Below, one piece after another: positions 25,777-37,671 of a DNA stretch of 64,000 bases. The notes beneath the pieces were generated by a model. It was given only the letters and a program-made list of their open reading frames with translations. It was not told the origin of the DNA and searched no databases. The DNA is taken from contig NC_135126.1 of NCBI RefSeq assembly GCF_050908995.1, positions 15,686,001 through 15,750,000 on the forward strand, given 5' to 3'. A program made the translations under genes and the position numbers. Position 1 is the stretch's first letter. Each line of letters begins with the position of its first letter. The DNA is from Andrena cerasifolii. Its lineage: Eukaryota; Arthropoda; Insecta; Hymenoptera; Andrenidae.

Positions 25777-28700
25777 ATGTGGAGTCCGACGCACGTTCAA
25801 GTGACAGGTAAGCGGCGAAAAGCTGCGTCCAAGTGGAAACGCGATAGACAGTAGCGTAGATCGGCGCGGCAGGTGGTTCGAGCCGAAGCAGATGTACCGT
25901 AAACCGATTACTGCATATGCGTAAGCTAGGTTACGTATCCTACATCGAATGTAGGCGATCGAAGCCGTGCAATCTCGTTACGTTGCTCTAGGAACTCGGT
26001 TAACGACATAACGACCCGTCGATTTCGTCCCATCCATGAATCCACCTCTAACAAACGCTCTCTAAACATTTTCACGTATGGTTGATACGGTTCTACGTAG
26101 CCAACGACGTGTGCCGTATTCGTACCGACCTCGTTCGTCGCAACACAGTATTTTTAAACCGTCGATTTGGTCGGACGGGTGGGTACATCCTGGGAGAACG
26201 TTTACCGCGAACGAAGCTCGGGAAAATCGACCATCGATGGAAACTCCGATCGCGTCTCGAGGCTCAGCCTCCCGTAACGCGATAATTTGGCGGTAGAGAG
26301 GCGGTGAAAACTCGAATGCCTTTCGAGCACGGAACGTACTTGCCTCTGAGAAGCAGGGAGATTGCGATCTGGACATGTTTGCATGCGCGCATATTTTCAT
26401 AGCCGTGCGCACGGAAGGAACTTGCGCATTCCTGCTCGCTGCTCCGGGGATATGTAAATATTTTCCTGCCTCGCGTCGAAGTCACGAGACGCGCGCACCG
26501 GTTGCATGTTGCGCCCGAGACGCGCCAAAAAGCCACGGCGTATTTAAAACGCGCGCGATTATCCACGCCCCAGATACTCCCGATGAGTCAACAGCCGAAA
26601 ATTGGCAGCCCGTTTGTTTTACTTCGCAGAACTTCGCGGAATATTCCCAAGCGGACGTGCGAGCGAACACGAGGGGCTCGATCGGATGACGCTACGCCGC
26701 TGACGTGTATCAACGTAGAGTTTGCTTTATTCTGGGTAATTGCAGCTCGCAGAGCGTGTAGTAGTCGGTTGACAAGCTCTCAGCGCTTTCGTTTCTATGC
26801 AAAATAGGCGGAGTGTGAAAGCATGTGTAGAAGCAGCTGATGTGTCCCCCTTTTCGTTCGCGTGCACGAGCCTCTGCCCAGGGCCGCAGGTACTACCCCC
26901 GGGCCCTGGGTAACGTACGCGTCTCGTAGATGCGAGCAAAGAAAGATATAAAGGGGTCAGAATACCTGTTAACCAACGAACCTTGCACGCTGCAGATTGA
27001 AAAAGGAAGTAACGTACAGTGAGAGGGGTAACGCGTACATTTCTCTTTGGACAAGATGATCGTATCAGCGATCCGTCTCCTTCCGCGCGAAAAAAGTATT
27101 CCGACGAAATCGAGCCGGTACCATCGCGATCTCGAACCGTTAATGTTCCTTCCCGAGCAGACGATACCTATTCGGCTGCAGCCGCGGTGAGTTGGCTCGC
27201 GCGTTTAATCGACTCGCAGAAGAATGCAGCGAGAGAGTTGATTTTCCCAGCCTAGAAATCGTAGGAAAACCATATACTCCACACTAGTCCGCCGAGCAGT
27301 TTTTGAGCTCGCCGAGCGCGTCCCACGCGTTATTACTTGGCGCGCAAAGTGGAACAACGTGATCATCGTCGCGGCGGAAACAGTACCACGAGACAACTGT
27401 ATAAAATTAATAAAATGAATAAAATTTCATAGAAACATCTGCTGCGTTCAATAACGAAGTAAAAGGAAAAATATTAGCAGCAGGATGTATTCGCTTAGCG
27501 CAGCGATTACGTTAAGAGACAAGCGCGTAGCGTAGTCGTGTGTCAAAGGACAGGTAGGTAGAGAATTAAGTAAAGGGCACAGGAGGAAGCTAGGAAGCGC
27601 GTTGAAATTGTTTCTCGATCGAGTGCACGGTAAAAAGTGGGAGCGAGGCGAAAATGGTGAGGCAACGATACGCGGTAGAAGCGCGGTTTCGCGGTAAGAA
27701 TGCTGGGACGAATAATGGGCGGGAACGATCCGATACCGTCGACGCTTTTACCGCGGATAGGAAGCCGCGTTATTATGTACTCTCGCCAGCTATCGCGCGG
27801 TTTTGCGAAGCATTATTCTAAATACCCCGAGCGACTTTCCTCGGTCTCTAGAGAAAGAGAAACCTTCGTTGCGCGAAAAGGAAAAACGCGTCGGGAATTC
27901 TCGAATAACGAACCTGGATAATCGGTGGAAATTCAGCCGGATAGGATCTGAAGCTGCGCGCCATGCAGCTTCACGCTTCGATCAGAGCGTGTGCAGCGCT
28001 TTATCGCGCGTAACGGATACGCCTCTTTCTTTTATTATCACGGATCCACCGCGGAGGATTCGTTGAATTCGATAGAAGCGTGGATAAATAATTCGTGGCC
28101 ACCGCGTTCAAAGGCAATGGTACGAACTTCGCGTCGGTGTACCGGCCTATGTAAATAAATAAAGCGCTGGGAAACGCGTTTCTGGAATCTTCAGCTTCCC
28201 AGGTGCGAGTCCCTTCTTTCGTGGGCTAACCGAACAATAATTTTCTGCGCACTGCACCCGTACAGAATTCGTGGCACGGGTTCAGTCGGACGGCCCGTGT
28301 AATAAGATCAATGGAATGATCGAGCAGCCGCACGCGCGGCGCAGCCAATCGGACGATGGATTAATCGTGTCCTCGCCGCGTCTAACAAGGTTTTCTTCTT
28401 TGTTCGCAGTTCAGAGGGCGAGGACCCTATTGACCAAAGGAAAACACAGTGAGTATCGCGATCGGACGTATGTGATATTAATTAAGAGGGCAGCGATTAC
28501 GAGGTTGCGACATATAGACGGCCTTGCTCGCCGCGTCGCTACTTTTCCCCTCCTTCGAGCCGAGTCAAATTTCAAAACAATGGAAATCGAATTGCCTTGC
28601 GATGCTAGCGTCGATATTGCATCGCTTGAATCGAATTTCGCGAGGCATGCAAAATTCCAAATACTTACATTCGCACGCGTAATCCTCGCGTAACGAACGT

Positions 28701-31617
28701 CGCGTCAGCCTTGCAGCAATCGCCATTAGGGGCCGTCCTTAAATTACGTAAGGGTATTTTTGGTGATTTCTTACCCCCTCCCACCTGTCCTTACGTAACA
28801 TTTTTTGCATTGCACTTTTTCAGTTATTGAAATTCTTTTAAAAGTTTATATAACTCATTTAACTCGGTTTCGGGAAATCAAACTAAAATTACTTTTCTAG
28901 AGGATTAATGATAGAATTTGTATGAATTAAAAATTAGGTTAAAAATGTTAATAAATAATATAGAATAAGACCAACATAAATAGAAGTCTTACGTAATTTA
29001 TGAACGTCCCCTTAAACAGAGCAAGCTTCTTCCAAGCTTTGCGAACTTGATATCAATTTTTCCCTACCAATGGGTGACAAATTTGATTTTGACGAGCGAC
29101 CCGTTCGAGACAGGGGTTACGAATCGCGCAGAGTTCATGGACTCCCCGAGGTATTTTACGCGAGCAATAAGTGTACAATGGAGCGCAGGCCCGTCTCCTC
29201 CGAGATTTAATTCCCGTTATGCAGCTCGTTAATCGTGACCTTGCGGTTGACCGTGTATCCCTCTCTCGCTCTCTCCGTCCACGTTGAAGCAGCTAAAGTT
29301 AAAGCTAATAAACGCGCAGAGACCAACGACTGTTTCGTGACGATCGCCCTCGGTAAGGAGAAATACCAAACGTCCGTGAAGGAGAAGGCCGCGAAGGACG
29401 TGGAATGGCACGAGGAATGCGAATTAACTATCCCCGAGCAGGGGAACACCGCGGAAATCGTCCTCACGGCCCTTCATCGCAATTTCCTGGGCGTGGACGA
29501 GTTCCTCGGCACCATCAGCATACCCTTGTCCAGCTTCGACGTGTACGAGAGGCCACGGAACAGATGGTAGGTCTTCGAGGCTCGCTCTTCTTTCCATTCT
29601 TCAATTAAGGCAGTGCTAACATTATTCGGAGATGCTCGCGGGGATCGATTTAAATGTAACGTCCTGTATACAGAGGTAGGAAAGCATCGCGAGTGAACGG
29701 AGAAGAGTACGCCGAGTAAGGTGCCTTGGAAAGTTGTGGCAATTATTAGGTAAATTTCTGTCTGAAATAAATGAGAAAAGAGAAAGGTAGCACTCAGTGG
29801 ATGAAAGTTCTTTGTAATTCGTGACGTCTTCTAAACGATTCTGCTCCCACACTAGTGGCCCAAAATGTCTCTGTTGAGGTCAGCGAAGGGAAAAGAAATT
29901 GCTGAATTTGAAATTCGGGTAATCGTGGGTTCACCTTGCCTACTTTCTTGGGGGTTGACCTTTAGGATGTATTAAGGTACTTTTCGTGATACCTCGATGT
30001 TTGAATCACGTCTAGGTACACGCTTGGAAGTAAACCAGGCAAGGAGAACACGAAACAGAGGGGCGAGCTCGAGGTGAAGATCGGTTTCATCGTAAAAGCG
30101 GGCAGCTTGACCGATCTGAGTCACAAGGAACGGCACAAAAGTTCCTTGGGCCAACTGTCGAACGCTGCCCATTCGATCGGCGGAAGTCTACTGAGCATAG
30201 GCAGCTTCGAGAAGCGGAAGGGCTTGAAGAAGTTGGCGAAGTCGATTGGGAACCGTGTGAAGGGGAAGAGCAAGCACAACCTCGAGAAGGAGGATAATTT
30301 GGATGAAAGGGAGGAGCACAAGTTCAGGACCACCCGACAGCAACCCGGAGAGGCTGATCCCGGTGTTATCAGCGAGGACGAGGACGAATTTACGGTAAGT
30401 TAAAATGGAATTCTGGCTAAAACCAAATGTTCTGCTCCGTTGAAGCATCTTTGTAGAGCTTAGACTAATGCAATCTGATGCCGCGTATTTCAGTTCGATG
30501 ATCTGTCTCACAAGAGCTCAGCGTCATCCCTGAACGCCCCCGTGGTCGGTGGGCACGCCAACAGCGTGGGCTCGGCAGCTTCGAGCGTGTCTTCTGGTAA
30601 TCATTTCCACGACGCGCATCTTCCACCGCCAGCGCCGGCCAACGCTGCCCCTAGCAAACCACCGCGGTACTCTATGAGCGCTTCCACCACCTCGCTGTCG
30701 AAGGTGGAGCACGCGAGAGAGGACGAATGGGGTCTCAAGCTTTACGGGAAGCAAGTAAATCCTGTTAAGAGGTAAGCGCGAATCTCCTCGAACGGAAGTT
30801 CCTGCTAGAAAGGAGAATAAAGCATTGCGATAAATCTGTTCAGGTGGGAGAGCAAACCGAGCCCAAAGATCGTGATCGACCAGCCAAAAGACGATCACCG
30901 CGAATCTTCGCCGATTAATTCGCCTTCCGCGATTTCCAAGTTCCAAGAAGCGTTGGAACCGCTCAGCCCTGCGCCGCGGGAAATCGTCCACGTCAAGAGC
31001 AAGGAGGAGAAAACTGCCTCGAACAAGGAGAAGAGTAGCAAGGAGGATAAATTGAAGGAGAAGAAGGATGACAGACACGGTTGCTGGAGTCCTAAAGAGG
31101 AGAAGCAACCTAGAAAAGACAAGAAAAAGGACAAGGAGAGTAAACTGAAAGAGCTGAACGACGATCATCATCTGTCGTCGGAAAGAATCATCATCGGTGG
31201 CGAAGACGCGATTAAAAGCCCACCGATATCGAAGAGTCACTTGCCCCATGAAGTTCTCGCTCAGTTCGACGGAAAATCGAGAGAGGTAATTATTTATTTA
31301 TTTAAACGCGACGAGGCCCGGTATATTCACAGGGAAGTATTATTCAAATACGCCTGTAATTATGGTTATCTTACTCTATCTTATTCTGCCATAAAGAAAC
31401 GTGGGGTAGTGATTTCTAAATGGCTGTTTCGTAAACGCAGGACCTGATAGAGTTGACGTTGCGGCTGCAGGCGGATGTGTCGGACAAAAAGAAACGCCTA
31501 ACCGACTTGGAGGATTACATCGACGCATTACTGCTGCGAGTAATTGAATGTTCGCCGCGCTTACTGCAAAATCCGTACCAGTCGCAAAGACGTTTGTCAT
31601 CGCCCGGACACCAGTAA
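25777..31617 (+). CDS. Rip11: Rab11 family-interacting protein, Rip11-like (seven coding exons)
   Basis: Exons: 25777-25807, 28410-28448, 29320-29566, 30016-30394, 30494-30771, 30844-31285, 31441-31617; together 530 residues with all phases consistent. The C2 domain (about residues 3-125) opens MWSPTHVQVT, continues through VQRARTLLTKGKH in the 39-bp second exon, then GKEKYQTSVKEK and GVDEFLGTISIP. The middle is basic and Lys/Glu/Ser-rich. The last exon (473-530) is the FIP Rab11-binding coiled coil, including LEDYIDALLLRV. Rip11 proteins bind Rab11-GTP and membrane lipids and direct recycling-endosome vesicles to the apical membrane. The exon 3 acceptor was chosen at GCGCAG|AGACC because it restores family spacing (KGKHKTNDCF); its pyrimidine tract is weak, and acceptors at 29299 or 29302 would add a few residues. 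AATAAA at 32207-32212 gives a ~590-nt 3' UTR. Confidence 0.88.
25808..28409 (+). other. Rip11 intron 1
   Basis: This 2.6-kb GC-rich intron starts with GTAAGC and ends in a pyrimidine tract before TTCGCAG. It holds no recognised gene. A GC hairpin (CCCAGGGCC with GGCCCTGGG) lies at 26878-26910. Confidence 0.6.
28729..29011. mobile_element. 283-bp PIF/Harbinger-like MITE in Rip11 intron 2
   Basis: The terminal inverted repeats are GGGGCCGTCCTTAAATTACG at the left and, inverted, GGGGACGTTCATAAATTACG at the right. Both are flanked by TTA (28726-28728 and 29012-29014), the 3-bp target duplication of PIF/Harbinger elements. The interior is AT-rich and non-coding. Confidence 0.75.
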
Positions 31618-32986
31618 ATAATTAAACACTCTTCCCATTTCGGCGTCTCGCGACGTCGAGATCAATTGCATTGTGCAGCGTAGCGGTGACAATAGCATAG
31701 CGCTCGTTCACTCTATTCCTGATCGTATTGTATTGTACATCCGTTTGACTGCTGTCGGTGTAACCGGCTATCATATATGAACTATAAGTTCACGCGCTTT
31801 AATTTATTCTCGACTAACGATTAGAACATAACTCTTACGTAACATTGCACTCAGAGTTGCCTCGTTGCTTTTTTCGAATTGTATAAACTTTCTATCGTAC
31901 ATTTAACATTTCGTTATCGTTCGAACCAAGTATTTTACTATAATAAGGTTTGTATCATTTAAAGTGTAAAGGAAAGGTGCGACATTTGTGCCAACCGCTT
32001 CGAGGCGAGGACAAAAAATGCGAATACTCCCTAGTCTTCCCAAACGAGAGCGTTACTCTATATCCAATAATGATATCTCCGTCCAAAGTATGATCCCAAC
32101 AAAATCAATTATATTGACGCGATAGACTTTATATTTTTAGAGACTTACATTTGAATAAGAGGTACGTATATGTGAATGTTCTACGCATACACGCACGTGC
32201 ATTGTGAATAAAATGATCGCTGCTAACCCGACAAATGAATGTTTAATGTAATTTTTAAGTAGATAAACCGTTCAATAAGCCCGAATCGCGGAAATATATT
32301 TAGGTGAAGGACATACTTTCACAAGACTAGCAAACGCGAAAAAGTATAGGAAGACCTATCATCCAATGTAATTTTGCGTCACTCGGAAGGGGGTAGTCGG
32401 TCGCTAACTTCAGCCTAACTCGACTCATCGAGCTATAAAGAAGGGAGGAGGGAGTTACGCAAATTTTTCTTTAAATTTTTTATGCGTATTTTTGTCTCTC
32501 CTTTTTACAGTTTCTTTCCCTGTCTACTTCTGCTTTTGCCACAAATGGCGGCAACCAATCAAAGACGATACAGGTTGTTCCGATCGATAGACATATATAG
32601 ACGGAGCAGAAGCTAGGACTATCGGCGAGGGGAAGGTAGGCTTGGAGGGGAAAAGGCAGAGGTTCAGATACAGGCAGGTCGGTCCTTATGGAACTTCGTG
32701 TCACCATCTGCTGTGATAAGGTCTGCCAAGGCTGCTTTGTAAATAAGTATGTACGTAGAGCACTTACTATATTATAGCGAATCGGTACCTCGCACTGACT
32801 CTGCGCTGGTGCCAAACAATGACTTGGATTGGTTGATTCTTATAGAGCTATCTTCGTCTCTATCAGAAACAACCAATCCAAGTTATCTTCTGGAACTAGC
32901 GCAGAGTCAGTGCGAGATACCGAATTCGCTGTAAGTTACAGTATGTATGCACGAAAGTAGTATCGTAAACAGTTTGTTTTTTAAGC
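31618..32986. other. Rip11 3' UTR and NDUFAF7 upstream region
   Basis: The left part to about 32.23 kb is the probable Rip11 3' UTR. The remainder is the NDUFAF7 promoter/5' UTR and contains the fold-back element at 32773. No further gene is seen. Confidence 0.6.
32773..32933. mobile_element. 161-bp fold-back element just upstream of NDUFAF7
   Basis: Arms 32773-32847 and 32858-32933 are inverted copies, about 85% matching, with shared blocks CTCGCACTGACTCTGCGCT and ACTTGGATTGGTTG. The loop is about 10 nt. It ends 53 bp before the NDUFAF7 start codon, so it probably lies in the promoter or 5' UTR. A non-autonomous element is the simplest reading. Confidence 0.75.
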
Positions 32987-34623
32987 ATGCTGCGAACATG
33001 TCGAATGTCTAAAAAATATATCGATAACTATAAATTATTTGATGCAAAAGAGTTATTAAATTGGCAAAAGATAAACTGCATCTTCTACTCATCATCCAAT
33101 TCCTTATCTTTGGATCAAGCAAAGTCGCGAAATCTTTATCGACATTTATACTCAAAGATTCTGTCATGCGGGCCAATATCTGTCGCAGATTATATGAAAG
33201 AAGTTCTAACTCATCCAACTGCAGGTTATTACATGAACAAAGATGTTTTTGGCGAAAAGGGTGACTTCACAACATCTCCAGAAATTACACAATTATTTGG
33301 AGAAGTATAGAAGCAAACGTACATTTGAACTCGTAATCTTTTCACACGTAATTGTCATTTATATTTTCATTGTTTCCCAGATGATAGCTGTATGGATGGT
33401 ACACGAAAAGATGAAACTTTCCAAGTGTCCCTTTCAAATTGTAGAACTAGGCCCAGGTAGAGGAACTTTAATTAAAGATATATTGCGGGTATGCTTTTAC
33501 CATTTCTTTTATGTCAAGAGTAAGAATTTTTCATGTAAACGCATATTTATCGCACAGGTGTTTAAGCAATTAGGCATCTTGAACGATGTATCGATACATT
33601 TGGTGGAAATAAGTCCTGCTCTTTCATTGATTCAGGCACAGACTTTGTGTAAGACAACCAAAGAACATGATATTAAAAGAAATGAAATTCAACCAACCTC
33701 CGTTACTTATTATAGAGAAGGTCTTACGGAAGATGGTGTGACTATATATTGGTATGATTCTATCAAGGACGTACCTAAGAAATTCAGCATATTTTTAGCC
33801 CATGAATTTTTTGATGCGCTACCAATACATAAGTTCCAGGTATGCGAGGCATTGCCATATTTACTGGAAGATTCTTCATCGCACGTCGAACGAATAAAAA
33901 AATTTTCACTTCAGAAAACTGACAGAGGATGGAGCGAAGTTCTAGTGGATGTTGTCCAAGAAAGTACAGAAGAAAAGTTACGTTTTGTATTATCAAATGC
34001 ACCAACTCCCGCCACTGTTTACATATCGGTAGGCATGTAATTCTATTATACAGGGTACTGTTGCTACTAGAAGAAAGTACCAGATGAAAATCAAATAAAT
34101 CATTATTTTTTAGAGCGACGAGAGAAGGGATCACGTAGAGATTAGCCCAGAAAGTTTAGTAATAATAGATTATATAGCAGAGCATTTATGGGAATGTGGC
34201 GGAATTGCTTTAATTTGCGACTATGGTCACAATGGTGACGGAACTGATACTTTCCGTGCATTCTCCCGGCATAAGGTACACGATCCTCTATCGCGTCCAG
34301 GATCTGCAGATCTGACCGCAGATGTCGATTTCGCGGCACTGAGAAAGATCGCAGAGAAAGGCAACAGGTTGATTACATTTGGACCAGTGACTCAAACAAG
34401 CTTTTTGAAAAGCCTTGGAATAGACGTAAGATTACAAATGCTTTTGAAAAATGCAACAAAAGAGGAAAGAGAACATTTGGAATCTGGATATCGAATGATA
34501 ATGGATAGTGATAAAATGGGAACATGTTTTAAAATGTTATCATTGTTTCCGTCTATCCTGAAAGATATTCTTCAGAAAGTGCCGGTGGCCGGATTTTACA
34601 GTGAAGGGAAGAACAGAATATAA
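32987..34623 (+). CDS. NDUFAF7: NDUFAF7/MidA mitochondrial arginine methyltransferase (five exons)
   Basis: Exons: 32987-33304, 33381-33488, 33558-33839, 33915-34028, 34114-34623; all phase 0, 443 residues, close to human NDUFAF7 (441). The enzyme dimethylates an arginine of NDUFS2 early in complex I assembly in the mitochondrial matrix. Visible: the family N-terminal block PISVADYMKEVLTHPTAGYY, then GEKGDFTTSPEITQLFGE, the SAM-binding loop ELGPGRGTL (glycines at 130, 132 and 134), the AHEFFDALPIHKFQ segment, and the C-terminal ITFGPVTQTSFL. The N-terminus MLRTCRMSKK is basic, as expected for mitochondrial targeting; Met7 at 33005 is an alternative start. The first donor is weak (GTATAG). The 75-nt intron 33840-33914 is in frame without stop, so retention would add 25 residues. 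The gene faces CWF19L2 tail to tail. Confidence 0.92.
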
Positions 34624-34733
34624 GATATGTACATGTACATATATTCTATGCATATATTTTGAATTTTAAAAAAAGAAATATGAACTTGCATTCCTATGTA
34701 CAACTTTATTCTTCATAATTAGCCATTTCAGAA

Positions 34734-37671
34734 TTAAGCATGATCCGTTATTCCAGAGTCATAGTTTTCCCATATTTTTGAAAATTTTAATACCTTCTCT
34801 CTTTGCTGATCAAAATTTTCTTTCTTTGGCTTTCTCCATACGTCATGATCTAAATCTAACATTCCACCTATGATCTCCTGAAAAAATCAAACAAAATTCC
34901 TCGGTTACAGAAAATTTTTAAGTTTAAACAGCTTTTTGCAGGACAAAGTTACCTCCGCAAAATTCTTCGGGAACATATGTTCGTCCTCGATGACATGAGC
35001 ATATCCTTTGTTTCTTTCAAATTCTACCGCGAAATAGGATAGGCCGTTTGGAATGGCTTGACGTACATCCTTGTGCTCAAGATCTACTACCTTCTTATTC
35101 ATCGACCACTCTGTTTCGCACTCTAATAAGCCTTTCTATACCAAGAACATCAGATATTAAGTTTAAGGTATACAATTATAAACCATGTTGCCATTAATAT
35201 ATTTACTTTGAAATACATCGGTGCCAATTCGCCAATTTCTTTTGGTAAAGGAATACATTCCAATTGCATATGCGGAAATTTGTGACGACTCTTGTATATT
35301 TCATAGAACACTGGATATTGGTTTTGGTCCATAAACATCTTGTATAAAACTCGTTTATATATCTGATGACAAAAAGAAATTTTAAAGAAAGTACCTTCAA
35401 TTATACTATTATACTAATGAGTATACCTTCAATTTCTCCCAAATATTCTCGTCCAATTGTAATTGACAAGCAACGTGCTGTATAGGTGTTAGTATGCAAT
35501 GCCCATCAGCCAAAGATGTATAATGAGGAAGGCTCAAACAGATTTCAGAATCCATTGAAACAATCATATGTTTCAACATATATTCTGAATCAATGCACCA
35601 ACGACAACTGTCCAGATTTTTCGATAGTTGTTTGTGTTCCTTGATAGCGAGCGAACGATTCTTGTCATCTTGTTTCCGAGGTAACGTAGTACGTGTGATT
35701 TGTTCCCCAAATATATCATCCATATCCATATTCTGTAAAGTAGTTACCGAACATGTTTACTTATACGGCTGTTTTAAAATAATTTTTTTATCGCATATTA
35801 TTGTATACCTTGGAAGCAATTTTGACAAATGTAGCATCATCTTCATTCACGGATCTTCCTTTCTCGCGTTCAAACTGAAAATATTTATTACTTTACTCGT
35901 ATCTAACGTCATTATCGCGATCATTTCATATCGGTCGGTATCAGTCGAATACTTACTAATTGCTGCAATGTATATTCATCGTCGTCAACGTAATGCCGTA
36001 CTCTTTCTCCAGAAACATGTGTCTGCAGATTCTTTTGCCTGGTTTGTTTGGTTTGTCTAAAGGAAGTTGTAGACTGACTTCCAGAGTGCAACGGTCTTGT
36101 AATACCTATTATTACATATAAGCAGCTTTTAATAAATCATCTACCTCGCAATTCTTTCATTTTGTATACATACCCTTATTATCGGTGTGTGTAAGAATTA
36201 CATCTTGAAGTTTATCCGTTTCGCGTAATGGAATAGCTTTTGCAGTAAGTTCTCTAGCTCTTTTCAGTTGATCTTTTAATTCAGCGGCAAGTTCCTATAA
36301 AGAAAATATTGCCATGAATTTATACAAATTTAGTAGCTCACAATCTAAATGTATAATAGTTCAAGGATCTGCATCTTAACGTACAGTATTTCCCATTATT
36401 TCGGCTTTAACTATTTTTGCTCCCAACTTGTTCATTTCTGCTTCTGTTATAGGCTTAATTTCATTAGTTGTTATGTCATCTTTGTTGCTGTTGCTGCTGC
36501 TGTTACTTTGAATACTAATAGTTTCTATTTTACGAGGATTTGAATCAAATTGACTTTCTTCAGTTTTATCTGATATTTTCGCCCTCTGCCATTTTTTAGT
36601 ACCAGAGGAATGCATTTTATACAAAGTGTTAGTAGAACAATCATCATCCATGGGTTTTTTATACTTGTGTTTTTGTTGCTTTTCATATCCTGGCCTGTCA
36701 TATTTTCTATATTGTTTATGTCTGTCCTGACTTCTGGATCTGGATCTAGATCTAGACCTAGATCTATGACTAATTATTATGCCCCTCCTTGACCTTGTAG
36801 AACAAGACGAATAATGCCTATTAATTTCATAGCTCTCACAGCCTCTCGATTGATTCTCCAATCTGGATTTTTTACTACTATCCATAATTTCATCTGATTT
36901 ATTCCTCTTTGACGATCTTTCTGCTTTATATATCATTTCCTGTATGGCTTCTAAAGACTAAAAGAGATTAATATTATTATCGCAAATATTTGTTTGCACT
37001 AGACACAAATAATATTGCAGACTTACACCCCATCTTTCAGCCGCTATGTCCTTTAGACTCTTTCCCTCGTGCTCTGCCTGTTCTTGCGCTCGCCTAAGGC
37101 TTTTCTTTAACCAACTTGCATCCATTACTGGACTGGTATCTGCGTTCATTAAATCTATAGCTGGTAGACCGTCACCGCCATTTCTCCAATATGGATTTAA
37201 TTCCCTATTGCTTTGACCCAATTTATCCAAATCAGGTTTATCAGCATTTTTATCCCTGTTCGAAGATGCTGATTTTTTCTCATTAAATACACATGGGAAT
37301 ATGCTTTTCAGATTCATCCAGTCGTCTCTTTTATGGATTGTCTTCTGATCCATCGATGAAATAGATGAATTTTCTTCCACAGAAACAGATTCAGATGTTG
37401 GTTTTTCCACCCATTCTTCTTCATCTTCGCTACTGTTCTAAAATTGTATTACCTTTGTAATTATTAGCAAAGTAGATATTAGAAATGACATTTGTGGAGG
37501 TTAAGCTACAAACAATCAATTCAAATGGATGTATGCGTTAAGTTATATTAAGTTAAAACTCACACTACTTGAACTAGATTCATCGTATTTTTTTTGCTTT
37601 CTATGCTTTCGGTCGTCCTTTTTTGATTTCTTCTTTTCGTGTTTAGATTTCTTCTCTTTCTTATGCTTCAT
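34734..37671 (-). CDS. CWF19L2: CWF19-like protein 2, spliceosome-associated (ten exons)
   Basis: Exons (minus): 37671-37564, 37437-37027, 36957-36385, 36294-36174, 36105-35957, 35874-35809, 35732-35427, 35362-35207, 35135-34953, 34877-34734; phases agree and give 738 residues. The N-terminus (1-36) is extremely Lys-rich (MKHKKEKKSKHEKKK). Residues ~174-364 include an RS-type run, SRSRSRSRSRS. The C-terminal third carries the two CwfJ domains: residues ~477-590 with EICLSLPHYTSLADGHCILT and IQHVACQLQL, and ~580-738 with FMDQNQYPVFYE and the terminal DHDVWRKPKKE. CWF19-type proteins act in late spliceosome/intron-lariat turnover in the nucleus. An AATAAA on the minus strand at 34705-34710 lies ~25 nt past the stop. 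The start is 976 bp from the divergent HIRIP3-like gene. Confidence 0.92.

Noticed and set aside
30524..31249. 241-codon minus-strand open frame
   Set aside because: Antisense of Rip11 exons 5-6; the apparent hydrophobic peptide reflects Lys/Glu codons read backwards.
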